A DNA stretch of 64,000 nt, from contig NC_089039.1 in NCBI RefSeq assembly GCF_034140825.1, forward strand, positions 23,047,501 to 23,111,500. Direction: 5' to 3'. This stretch comes from Oryza sativa Japonica Group. Lineage: Eukaryota > Streptophyta > Magnoliopsida > Poales > Poaceae. Below the pieces are notes generated by a model. The model made no database searches, was not told where the DNA came from, and saw nothing but the letters and a program-made list of their open reading frames with translations. Below are positions 21,672 through 32,028 of the stretch, one piece after another; position 1 is the first letter of the stretch; every line of letters begins with the position of its first letter. The position numbers were made by a program, and so were the translations under genes.

Positions 21672-24600
21672 CTACATCTCTCCCGTGTTATAGTAACCCA
21701 TCGTAGAAAACGTGACCTCCAGGCAAGCTCTAGGCAGATTCTTATGCCCCGACTTCTTCTCTGCCAACTGAAACCAAAACGGTTTCTTACAGCTTCCATG
21801 CTTTAATACAGGCACAGCAATATTGCCATCAAAATGAGACGAACCATACGTGCCAAATGCTTTGATATGTAACAACTCGTCTAAAGGAACAATTACAACG
21901 GCTGTAAACTTGGTATGCTGTCCAACACGGTCCTTGTAAAGCGTCATGGAATCCTCGCCTGAAAATGCTACAAGCAAAATATCATAAGCTTCAGATGTGC
22001 TGCCCAGATCAATATCGATAGTGGCCTCAATCCCATTCTTTAAGAAGATATAACGCATATCAAGTGGACCGAACGGGCCATCAATTCTTGATATCAACTT
22101 TTTGTCATGCTCAATGGTCTCATAGTCGAACTCCATACAGGCGTTAATGAGTATGTCATCATCTGAACTACTATCACTGTCACTGCCCTTAACCTTCAAG
22201 TGAAACTCGATTAAAGCACTGTCCCATACGGAGATGCCACGCATGGGGGGACTAATCTCCAATGAAGGCGAATCCTGCATTTTGACCAAAGAGAAAAGGA
22301 TAAGGTCAAAATATGGTTATGTTACTCCACACATATCACTGGTTTGAATCAGATTATTAGGAATTCCAAAATAAACATGGTAAGCCGCTACCAATGTCAA
22401 GATGTTACCAAGATCTTAACAAGAAATAATGGGCTAGACCTACCTCATGTGATTCTATGCAAGTATAATTTGCACATTTGAACTAGAGACACTCCCTTCC
22501 AATATTATAAGTAGCTAGCACTTCATGCTCAATTTTTCCCAGCTTTTACCATCAATATATCAAAATAAAGGATTGACTACATGAGATTGGTACAATGAGA
22601 TTCATCCTACACATATAATTTAGTGCAGTTTTTGTGATATGATTATATAGATATCAGTGAACAAAGAACTACATTCTATGCTAAGTCAAATGACAAAAAT
22701 GACTGATTGAGGCTTAGAGGAATGCTATATTTAGCTACGGCAAGCTAAATGCTGCAAATAGTCTGAAGCAATAACATCATTTTCCATGTTAAATATAGGA
22801 CTCTCATAGCATATTCAACCGTGTTTTTTAAAGTTTTCAGTCATATATATAGTTCCCTCTGTACAACCCAGTCAGGTGTGTTCTTTTCACTTCAAAATTG
22901 AACCAAATCATGATATTACTGAACACAGTGCAATCCAAAGAGTTTAGCGTACAACTGGAGTATTGGACTGAATATAAGATTTATTGGGCCAAAAAACAAA
23001 GAGAAGTGCTTTCTCTTCGTTTTCCTAGCACACACATATATATTCCTAGCACATTCATGGCGCCATTCTTTAGACATATTTACTAATATGTAGAAGTGCT
23101 TGTTCTGCTACAGAAGTCTTAAGCCGGACCTACCACTTATTCCTCCTACTTTCAGGTGGGTGTTTTCTACAAAGCATGCTCTACAATATGGATGGGAAAG
23201 GAAAAGGCATATGGCCATTTAAGAGGGAAAATGGGAGGGAAGGGAATGTTGTGCATTTAGGAGATTCTATACTCCTTTAAAAGGGAATAGTGGTGGTGGT
23301 TCAGCCACCTTCCTTTTTTCGGAGGAAAAAAAGACAGTTGGGCTAGAGGCCCCACATATCAACCCCACCCACCCCCCCCCCCCCCCCCCCCAAAACCAAC
23401 TCTCTACTTTTTGCGAGAAAGGAAATGGATAGTGTAGGGCCAAAGAGGTCATATGGCAGTATCAAATATACACAGCAATTAAGAGGTAATATGTGCAGAA
23501 AATGATGGTAATAATGGGTTAATGATAATTTTCTTTAATTAAAATCCTGTTGCAATGCATGGGCAATATGCTACTAATCAATAAATCCTCCAAAGTTATA
23601 GACACTAAAAAAATAAGCGCTAGCTATGGACGCTCATTATATACCAATCAAAATACAATCAACTGTAGAAAAAGTCTTTGAGTATAGATGTACTAACCAG
23701 GTTCAATTGACAAGCCTTCTCCCTGCTGACATTGAAGATATAGTTCCTCAATGGCTCTTTATCATCCCTCACAGCCACAAAACCATAAACATGCATGGAC
23801 CGGCCATGTGGGAAATCTCCAGTAAACACTAGTCCATTGATCCGCAGCATAGTTGATGCAACATACTTGTCTTCATGTGCAAAGCGCTTACACCCCCAAG
23901 TGGCTGTGAGTGGCATAAGCAATAGATCAAAATGAAACGTTACGACTCTGGGAAAACAAGAAATCAAAAAACAACAAAGATAATACGACAGTGCCCCTGA
24001 ACTATTGCAGATCTAAGAAAGGACATAAGTTGCAGAGTCCTGCTATGGTTGACTGTAAAAGATTTGAAATCGATATTAGAAGCAGCTTGTACTCGTGTCA
24101 GGCAAGAGTACATTTTACTTCAGACTCCAATGTTTATGACATAATCACATATAGATATTATAATAACACCCTTAAATATATAAAACGTTGATCCTTATAA
24201 TCCTAGATCAAATGAGTTAGAACTGATATAAACATATAACACTGACACTACTCCATGATTGTTTGCTAAACTATTTGAGATCCCTTGGGGTGCATGGGAC
24301 AGACAGTACATGAAAAATCTAGAGTTATTTCAAATCCACTGATACTGGAACCTTCAATAATGAAGAAGCTAAGAAAAGCAACTTGTTTTAATAATAAACT
24401 GTAGAAGCATTTACTTGGAGAAGTGTCATTCAAGCGATAGTCAACGTAAAACCCAATCTTGGAAAAACGCAAGTCCTCAAGGTCCCGTGGCCAGATGCAG
24501 GCAGGGAAGAAATGCTGATCCAGAGGGAGAGTGGCATTCAACTCTACAATCTTTCTCATACAGTCTTCAGAGTAATTGATAATCTTCATTGCCATCTTTA

Positions 24601-25320
24601 TACTGCGTTCTGAAAGTAGAAGTAAGCTCAGACCATTGGCAAATAAAATCTAACTGTACACAATGCCCGTAGCTCAAATAATATCACAAGTTGCGAACTT
24701 GCGACATGGGTCCAGCAAAGCAATTTAGGAAGCAGACTACATTGTTTTACAGTTAAAAAAAATCAGAGAAACTACCGTAATTCTTCTACCTCAGAGAAGC
24801 TACCCTAATTCTTCTACCCCATATCTCATTCTTTGTACAATGGCACCCCCATAAGTGAATAAACTTCCCCAAATAAGACTTCATAAGTGAATAAACTTCC
24901 CCAAATAAGACTTCATTATTTGCTTGCTCTTCTTTTCTTGTACAATAAAATCAATCATGTGCTTACTCCGTAAAGCTTTCTCTGAATCTTTCTTGGAATT
25001 GTCCAACGACGACTGAGCGACTGTGGGGGGATTTGGAGTCCTCTCCGATGAGGCTGCATGATCAGATAAATATTGTGTGAGATAGGGGGTTACCCAGTAA
25101 CACGGGAAGGAGGGAAAAACAAATACGAAGAGAAACAAGGGGGAAAAACCAACTTACCCTGACCCTCTTCCATCCGCCTCGTCGCCGCACAAGGACAGCC
25201 ACATCCTCCGGGGGCGGAAGTGCGGTGCGCGGCGAAGTGGGTGACCTTGATCAACGGGAGGAGGCGGTCTAGCTCGTCGTCATCTAGGTCTGCGAGGCGA
25301 CGAGAATCGGTCGCCGCCAT
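21672..25320 (-). CDS. DUF6598 domain protein
   Basis: Five exons read on the minus strand: 25158-25320, 24967-25053, 24415-24609, 23698-23903, 21672-22274. All junction phases match and the total is 1254 nt (417 residues). The N-terminus MAATDSRRLADLDDDELDRLLP is followed by a CPC motif region, a basic linker, then the conserved part: TWGCKRFAHEDKY, GDFPHGRSMHVYGFVAVRDDKEPLRNYIFN, DSPSLEISPPMRGISVWDSALIEFHLKVKG, an acidic loop, PFGPLDMRYIFLKNGIEATIDIDL and a terminal VVIVPLDELLHIKA block. This order is that of DUF6598, a grass-expanded family of unknown function. No signal peptide. Intron 4 (22275-23697) contains a C20+ run near 23370. Upstream, GGGCTACAGGCCCA motifs resemble site II elements. 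A broken copy of exons 1-2 lies upstream at 26517-26841. Confidence 0.75.
24851..24914. repeat. 32-bp tandem duplication, two copies
   Basis: ATAAGTGAATAAACTTCCCC..AATAAGACTTC occurs twice head to tail with no difference, in intron 2 of the DUF6598 gene. The related copy at 26427-26460 has only one unit, so this duplication arose after the larger duplication. Confidence 0.85.
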
Positions 25321-25660
25321 GAGGCCTCGGAGTGGATCGGAATCGGGTGGAGGAGCAATCGAGGAGGACGAGAGATGAGTAGCTCGGTTAGGGTTTCACT
25401 GGTCCCGCGCCTCGTCTCTCTAGAATCTCGATGTTTACGGTCGGGAAGACGAAGGAGACCGGCTATTCTTTTTTTTTTTAAGGAAATTTTTTTTCTTCAA
25501 CTTTTGCTTTTCTCCTTTTTTTAAAAAAAAATCTCCAACTTGGAAAGGTTTGTAGTCTGAGATAAATTACTGTAGATGGGCTACAGGCCCAACAGTTAAC
25601 TATAAAGGTTTCATTAGGCCCTTCGATTTTGTCACCTGAGAAAGCACTATAGACCCGTTC

Positions 25661-26232
25661 AGTTTGAAAACAGTCAATCCACGACGCAGAATCCTCGTCA
25701 TTGTTCTGGACTTCAAGATTTTTTATCCCAGCACCACCTTTTTTCCTTCGGAGAACAAACAATGTCCCACGCAATTTTGCAGTTGTCACCATGGCAGTGT
25801 TCATCCCCTGTCCAGAAGAAAGCTCTTCGGCATTTGTCAATGGCGGCAACACACCCTTAGGGAGAAGGATGGCTCCCATCATATAGGAAGGGAGGGCGGA
25901 GAGCACCGAATTGATGAGAGTGAGCCGTCCATCAGAAGACAGAAGGTGACCGCGCCAACCGGCAAGACGTTCGTCAATCCTAGCGATGAGCGGTTGGAAG
26001 TCCGCGAGGCATAGCTTGGTAACAGAGAGAGGGAGGCCTAAATAAGGTTGGGGGAAGGAAGCTATCGGGCAACCGAGAGTCCCAGCCAGCCGAACCGCCT
26101 CATCATGCAGGACATTGATAGGGAGGAAGGTGCTCTTGTGAAAATTAATTTTTAGCCCAGTGGCCTCGGAGAAGGAATCAAGGATGGCTTTGAGCACCAC
26201 AAGTTGTTCTTGCTCTGCCGGCAAGATGACGA
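25661..26232 (-). mobile_element. LINE reverse-transcriptase fragment at a duplication junction
   Basis: Minus-strand frame encodes EQEQLVVLKAILDSFSEATGLKINFHKS, then GCPIASFPQPYLGLPLSVTKL, LAGWRGHLLSSDGRLTLINSVLSALPSYMMGA and KGGAGIKNLEVQNN, a non-LTR RT C-terminal half with an internal part missing after LLPKGVLPPLTN. No A tail or target duplication is seen. It sits exactly between the two copies of the DUF6598 5' region. Confidence 0.8.
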
Positions 26233-27175
26233 GTCCAGCAAAGCAATCTAGGAAGCAGACTACATTTGTTTACAGAAAAAAAAACAGACAAACAATCGTA
26301 ATTCTTCTACCCCATATCTCATTCTTTGTACAATGGCACCCCCATAAGTTTTTTTTTATGCTGGAAGGTAGATATACTCTACCTTATAACCATTTTATTA
26401 ATGATGGGTCGGGTAATACATGCCACCCCCATAAGTGAGTAAATTAACTTCCCACAATTATTGGCTTTATTATTTGCTTGCTTTTCTTTTCTTGTATGAT
26501 AAAATCATGTACTTACTGCGTAAAGCTTTCTCGGAGTCTTTCTTGGAATTGTCCAAAGGCGACTGAGCGATTGTGGGGGGGATTTGGAGTCCTCTCCGAC
26601 GAGGCTGCATGATCAGATAAATCATGCAGATAGTCCTAAAACCAACACAAGAGAAATATGGGGAAAAAAACTATTTACCCTGAGACTCCTCCATCCGCCT
26701 CGGCGCCGCACAAGGACAACCACATCCTCTGGGGGCAGAAGTGCGGTGCGCGGCGAAGGGGGTGACCTTGATCAACGGGAGGAGGCGGTCCAGCTCGTCG
26801 ACATCTAGGTCTGCAAGGCGACGAGAATCGGTCGCCGCCATGAGGCCTCGGAGTGGATCGGAATCAGGGGAGGAGCAATCGAGGAGGACGATTGATGAGT
26901 ATAAGTCAGTTAGGGTTTACGGACGGGAAGATGAAGGAGACCGGCTTTTCTTTTTTTTTTAAAGGAAATTTTTTTTCTCCAACTTTGCTTTTCTCCTTTT
27001 TAAAAAAAAAATTCTACAACTCGGGAAGGTTTGTAGTCGGAGTCTCATAGATAAATTACTGTAGATGGGCTACAGGCCCAACAGTTATCTTAACTATAAA
27101 GGTTTTATTAGGCCCTTCGATTTTGTCACCTGAGAAAGCATTAGGGGCGCGTTCAGTTTGAGAAAATTTCTAAAT
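26233..27175 (-). pseudogene. duplicated 5' end of the DUF6598 gene (broken copy)
   Basis: From TCCAGCAAAGCAAT through CGTTCAGTTTGA this segment parallels 24712-25660 with scattered differences. It keeps exon 1 (26679-26841, 163 nt as in the parent) and exon 2 (26517-26604), but exon 2 is 88 nt instead of 87 because a G run has seven rather than six bases, so the frame is shifted. Exons 3-5 are absent. The promoter-proximal GGGCTACAGGCCCA block is retained. A truncated retroposon lies inside at 26349-26423. Confidence 0.8.
26349..26423 (-). mobile_element. tiny retroposon fragment with 12-bp target duplication
   Basis: About 75 bp flanked by CACCCCCATAAG at 26337-26348 and 26424-26435. A T run at its left edge is an A tail on the minus strand. 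The parent segment near 24845 lacks it, which gives the empty site. Too short to assign to a LINE or SINE family. Confidence 0.8.
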
Positions 27176-27523
27176 TATTTGGATTTCTAAAAATTAATTC
27201 CTACTGAAATACCATTAAATGCAGCTTTGTAGTTAAAATATCCAAAGTAATTAAATGCAGCTTGTAATTAAAGAAAAAAAAATATCCGAGTACAGCTTGA
27301 TAGTAAAGTCTGAAGAGTCTTCCCTTCTTCTTTTGACCACGCTGCTTTTCCTTGGTCCGTAGAGCGAGTTCATGTTCATTCCGCATCCCCTTCTCTCGGT
27401 TTCTCCCACAAACACAAAACCCTCTTCTCCCCTTCTCTGCTACCAGTAGTACACTACAGGCTACTACTACTACTACTACTACACCAAATCACCGCGACCT
27501 CCACCTCCACGCCTCCGCGCGCG
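27176..27523 (+). other. upstream region of DUF1618 gene 2
   Basis: Contains two AATTAAATGCAGCTTG.AATTAAA repeats (27212-27270) and a CTA trinucleotide run at 27462-27483 just before the start codon. Unlike genes 1, 3, 5 and 7, no TTTGGCGGGAAA site is seen here; the duplication of the DUF6598 5' region ends at about 27175 and may have displaced the ancestral promoter. Confidence 0.4.
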
Positions 27524-29051
27524 ATGCTCCGCCTCCGCCGCCTCACCGGCGCCGTCTCCGGCGGCCTCGCCCGCTACCTCTCCACGCGCGCCGCGTCGCC
27601 GGCGCGGCCCCCGTGGGCGCTGCTCCAGCTGTCGAAGATGGACCGGTCCGGGGCGTCGTCGCAGCCGGGCGCGTCGCTCCACGCCGACTACCCGCCGTGC
27701 GTCTCCTACCTCACCTTCGCCGCCAGCTTCGTCGACCCCCGCCTCCGCCACGACGCCGAGTCCGAGATGTTCGGCACGGTCTCCACGGACGTCCGCGCCA
27801 CGAGCGGCGACGGCCTCGTCCCCGTCCGCTTCTACGACTCCCGCAACCACCTCCCCACCGTCGGCAGCCGCGGCGGCGAGCCGATGCGCGAGTGGGCCCT
27901 CGACGGCGTCGACCGCGACCCGGAGGTGACGCGGTTCATCTGCAACCCGCTCAGCGGCGAGATGTACCGCCTCCCCGACCTCAACGGCACGAAGAAGACC
28001 TCGAGGTACCTCCACTTCGGGCTCCTCACCCAGTCCGATGCCGGTCAGGGGCCGCCTGCTCGGTACGCGGTGGCGGAGCTCGACGGCAACCGCGAGGAAG
28101 ACGGCCAGGGGTGGCTCGTGCGGCGATTTCTCTCGGATTCCGGGGAGTGGGACAAGCTGGTGGGCATGCCGTCCCCATTGCCAGCCAGGAGGACGGTCGA
28201 CATCGACCAGGAGGTGGTGGCCTTCGGCGACCGGCTATGGTGGGTCGATGCGAGCTGGGGCGCCGTCACCATCGACCCCTTCAGCGACCGGCCGGAGCTC
28301 CGGTTCGTCGAGCTGCCCAAGGAGAGCGTGCTGCCTGACCTTGACGACGTGGTGATGCTAAGGGAGCTTGGCAAGTACAGGCGCATGGGGGTCAGCGAGG
28401 GCAAGCTCCGCTATGTCGAGGTGTCTTTGGGGAAGCAGTTCTTGATCAGGTCGTTCTCGCTCGCCGACGACGACGAGGGCGGCGACTCCTGGACGCTGGA
28501 GCACGAGGTGGCCTTCGGCCCGATCTGGAAGGATGAGCACCACGCGTCGGTTCCCTTGGGTGGCATGCCAAGGATTGGGGCCATTGATCCACTGAACGCC
28601 AACATCGTGCACCTCATAGTTGGTGATCAGATGCTCAGCATAGACATGATTAAGGAGAGGGCGATTGACAGTTCTCGTTTGGGTTGTGCTGACTTTCCCC
28701 TCCTGCCTTGTGTACTCCCACCGTGGCTTGAATCAAGCCAGATTCCTGAAGGTATTTGTTTACTTTTGAAACAAGATTCATACTTTTATTTGTAGTCACG
28801 CTTCTTCTATGATGCTTGTTTGAGTTATCCAATTGCTGAAGTGCACTATGTAAATGTTAGTTGGAGTTAGTATATTTCGTTTTAACATGTCTTTAAAATC
28901 CTTATTTTACCAATTGTACTAGAATTTTGGGGCAAATCGGGAATAGTTGTGGCGAAATGGTGAATTTGGGGAGAAAGAGTGGAACTTGGATACTTTTGTA
29001 GCCAAGGTTGAAACAGGAAGCATTTAGGAGTAGATGTAAAGCCAAAGGATG

Positions 29052-29125
<74 letters not shown>

Positions 29126-29437
29126 CTAATTTGAATATAGTATGTTTATTATTATGCATTCCATTCATCTAATTTAGTGTAAACGCCGGAGATGTAATCC
29201 ATTTCCATTATCTAAAAATTGGGTGTAAACGTATATCTATGTGATGCCCCTGTTCAGTGTCTTATTTCGTTTGCTGTTTTATATCTTGGATACATTGTAG
29301 AGAAGCATATACTGATTGTTTAGTTTCTTATCTTTGTGAATAAAGGGATCCATTGGAGCAAGAAGGCCAAGATGAAAAGCAATACTCCGTCATACTCAGA
29401 CATGTCGGTTCATGTAGACATAGAACTGAAGAAGTGA
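27524..29437 (+). CDS. DUF1618 family protein, array gene 2
   Basis: Exon 1 is 27524-28751, exon 2 is 29346-29437 (TGA), about 439 residues. N-terminus MLRLRRLTGAVSGGLARYLSTRAASPARPPW is rich in Arg and Ser without acids, compatible with a mitochondrial presequence. The DUF1618 core has [61 protein letters not shown] and LPPWLESSQIP. The tail exon reads SKKAKMKSNTPSYSDMSVHVDIELKK, aligned with but more diverged than the tails of genes 1, 5 and 6. Intron 1 contains a (CT)n run. A non-coding third exon probably begins near 30220, of the type also found after gene 4. Exon 1 is closest to genes 1 and 8. Confidence 0.85.
29059..29123. repeat. (CT)n microsatellite in intron 1 of gene 2
   Basis: Uninterrupted CT dinucleotide run of about 32 units. 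Confidence 0.95.
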
Positions 29438-31149
29438 ATTTTATCAGCTTTTGATCTCATGGTACTTTCTGTTAACTAACTTTCACTGTTTTATCAATTA
29501 GTGGCGGTATCTGATTGCTTTCCAAGTTCAGGATGGTTTGTTTATTTACATGTATTTGCAATGTCATTTTTCTTTTGCGGAAGATGTAGAATAGTTGTGT
29601 ATTTTGAATTAATTTGCAATAAGAGACTTGGCAGACACAAGTATAAATGTATAATGCTCAACTGTAAGTGTGCTGACTGCCAATAGGGACTATTGCTGCC
29701 CTCTAGTTCATTATGACTTATTGGAAAACATGGGGCTGTAAGTATATGGCACATATTATTACCAACTGATCTTGCCTAGACTGAATGCTGTTGTTGTTGT
29801 TGTTGCTCCTTAACTATTGATCATGTTAGAATTCTGTGTTATATAAATTGAATGAGTTCTTGGAGTGCCCTTGACTCCTTGGGAGTATTGACTATGGAGA
29901 GGTTCAGTATACAAACCCATGAGTCATGATTAACACTAGAACATACTCCCATGGACCCTAAAAACCCTCAAATTAAATTATGTCGCAATGCTGTTGAGAC
30001 GCAGCTCATTATTTCAGTGTTTAAACTATAAAGCTAGACGGCATCTCATTATGTAGTGGCGTTTCTATTTACTTGTTTATTTTCACTGAATTAAAAACAG
30101 ATAAATGTAGCTCTTCTTCATGTGTGTTCATATGCCCCTAGTGTTTACTTCTTTGTCAGAATTATTACAAAGATAGTAGAGACAAGGGAGTCTCATGTTT
30201 ATTATTTGATTTGCAGGGTTTCTCAAAATTGACAGACGAGGTTTTTCTGGAGAATTAGGAGGCGAATGGTGATGGTTTCTGACACACCTTGTGGGAATGC
30301 TGTGAAAAGTTTGGGTTTTGGGGCTTTCCTGATGAACTTTGTGGCCCCTCATTTTGACAAATTCTGGGAAACATTTTGCAACTTCTCTTAGCTATGCACG
30401 AGCCATGTTTATTATTATTTCAGTGAAATGACTTGATTCCATCGCCAGTTGAGCTTTGAACCGCAGTCTAGAACAACACATACAACGATTACATTTTTGC
30501 ATCATGCATATGCTCCTTATATCTAAGTTTTCTTCGATGTTATGTGTTCATCATTCATCAATGGAATATGTTTTTTCGGGGTCTTTTGAATTCTGACACT
30601 GGTGCTTTGCTTGCTAGCTATCTGACGGTAAAAAATAGAACCCCCCAACATTACATTCCAAACTACTCCCTCCGTTTCATATTATAAGACTTTCTAACAT
30701 TGCCTACATCAATATAAATGTTAATGAATATATATATATATATAGATTTATTAATATCTATATAAATATGGGCAATGTTAGAAAGTATTGTATTATAAAA
30801 CAGATGAGGTACCAATGGCGTAGGATAGACTTTCAAAGATCAGTTCAGCAAATTCATATCCTTATGTGCATGTTATGTTCTACCCCGTACAATATGAAGT
30901 AGGAATTGGAGATTGCTTCTCTGTACAGGTTGTTCCTTTGAAGACTCACAAGGACCCAAGTCCATAACTTGCTTGAGCTATTCAGTACTTCTCTAGAAAT
31001 CCCTGGCCTTATGATGAATCTTTCAAGATTTAATTTTCTCTGTTAATTTTTTGGGTAAAATTCTTCCGTTCAAAAGAGAGATTATCTATTATCTCCGGTC
31101 GCTTGTCGTCTTGTCGATGCCTTCGATGTAGTAGATGCCTCCAGCTGAG
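29438..31149 (+). other. 3' region of DUF1618 gene 2 with one MITE
   Basis: A TTTGCAG acceptor near 30218 precedes a terminal non-coding exon ('type C') whose distal part (GTTTGGGTTTTGGGGC...TTTTGCAACTTCTC) recurs at 37960-38060, 44000-44110 and 53520-53640. The rest is intron-like or intergenic, with the Stowaway-like element at 30666-30809. Confidence 0.55.
30666..30809. mobile_element. Stowaway-like MITE
   Basis: CTCCCTCCGTTTCATATTAT..GACTTTCTAACATTG at the left, GGCAATGTTAGAAAGTATTGTATTAT..AACAGATGAGG at the right, with TA on both sides. Related to 42623-42773. Contains an (AT)n core. Confidence 0.8.
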
Positions 31150-31246
31150 CCGTGAGCCCATGGGCCGTGGCCACTTGTGGGCTATGATATGATATGACCC
31201 GCAGGCCCAATCAGCTACTAAGACCTAAAATATTTTTGGCGGGAAA
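31150..31246 (+). promoter_or_regulatory. site II cluster plus E2F-like site upstream of DUF1618 gene 3
   Basis: Several GCCCA/TGGGC motifs (GAGCCCATGGGCCGTGG, TGTGGGCT, AGGCCCAATC) followed by TTTGGCGGGAAA at 31235-31246 and GTGACGTGG (an ACGT core). The same order is seen upstream of genes 4, 5 and 7. The start codon is 780 bp further on, or about 500 bp without the MITE at 31367-31640. Confidence 0.55.
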
Positions 31247-31366
31247 CAGGTGACGTGGATCGGGTCATGTGCAGACCTGCCACAGTCGCCACAGCCAATC
31301 GAGGCAATTCAAACGTTCAAAAAAAAATCCCTTCGCTTTTCGCACCAAAAAAGCAAGCAAACTTTG

Positions 31367-31640
31367 GGCCTGTTTAGTCCCCAAATTTTTTTTCCAAAAA
31401 CATCACATCGAATCTTTGGACACATGTATAGAGCATCAAATATAGATAAAAAGACAAACTAATTGCACAGTTTGCATATAAATTGCGAGACGAATCTTTT
31501 GAGCTTAATTAGTCCATGATTAACCATAAGTGCTATAGTAACTCACATTTGCTGATGACGGATTAATTAGGTTTAAAAGATTCGTCTCGCGGTTTTCATG
31601 CGAGTTATGAAATTATTTTTTTCATTCATGTTCGAAAACC
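31367..31640. mobile_element. MITE of the GGGCCTGTTTAG type
   Basis: Begins GGGCCTGTTTAGTCCCCAAA and contains GCGAGACGAATCTTTTGAGC...TTAATTAGTCC and its near-inverse GGATTAATTAGG..AAAGATTCGTCTCGCGG. Core similar to 48480-49153. The right end is degenerate, so its limit is approximate. It separates the E2F-like site from gene 3. Confidence 0.65.
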
Positions 31641-31885
31641 ACTTCCGACATCCGGTCAAACGTGATATGACCCAAAATTTTTCATTTCGCCGACAGGCCG
31701 TAGTAGACTGTACTCGTATCGTACGGCCGTTCCAAATGGAGCAACGGCGAAAAGCCTCTCCGTGAACCAACACCCATAGACCATTGTGACTGACAAATGG
31801 GCCCGAGTAGAGCTCCCTCTCACCGCTCCCAGGAAGACCAACCCCACGGCCATTTCTCCACGCAACCAAACGTATCCTCGCCGCG

Positions 31886-31906
31886 TGCGCCGAGTCCACA
31901 TGCACC
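31886..31906 (+). promoter_or_regulatory. conserved leader block of the DUF1618 array (gene 3 copy)
   Basis: GCGCCGAGTCCACATGCACC. The consensus CACCGAGTCCACATGCACCGG recurs at about 36235 (gene 4), 40539 (gene 5), 44665 (gene 6), 50056 (gene 7) and, weaker, 54287 (gene 8) and 2888 (gene 1). Its ATG is in frame with the gene 3 start and would add 43 residues if used. Probably leader or core promoter. Confidence 0.5.
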
Positions 31907-32028
31907 AGGCTCTGCGCCTCTGCGCCTCTCTGAGGAGTAGTAATTGCAAAAGCCTCCTCCCGTTTTCTCAATTTTCTCATCCCCTCGACAAGGCGAGACG
32001 AGACGCCGCGCCGCGCCGCGCCGCCGCG

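Noticed and set aside
28902-29168. Frame encoding a long (RE)n stretch
   Set aside because: Direct translation of the (CT)n microsatellite in the intron of gene 2.
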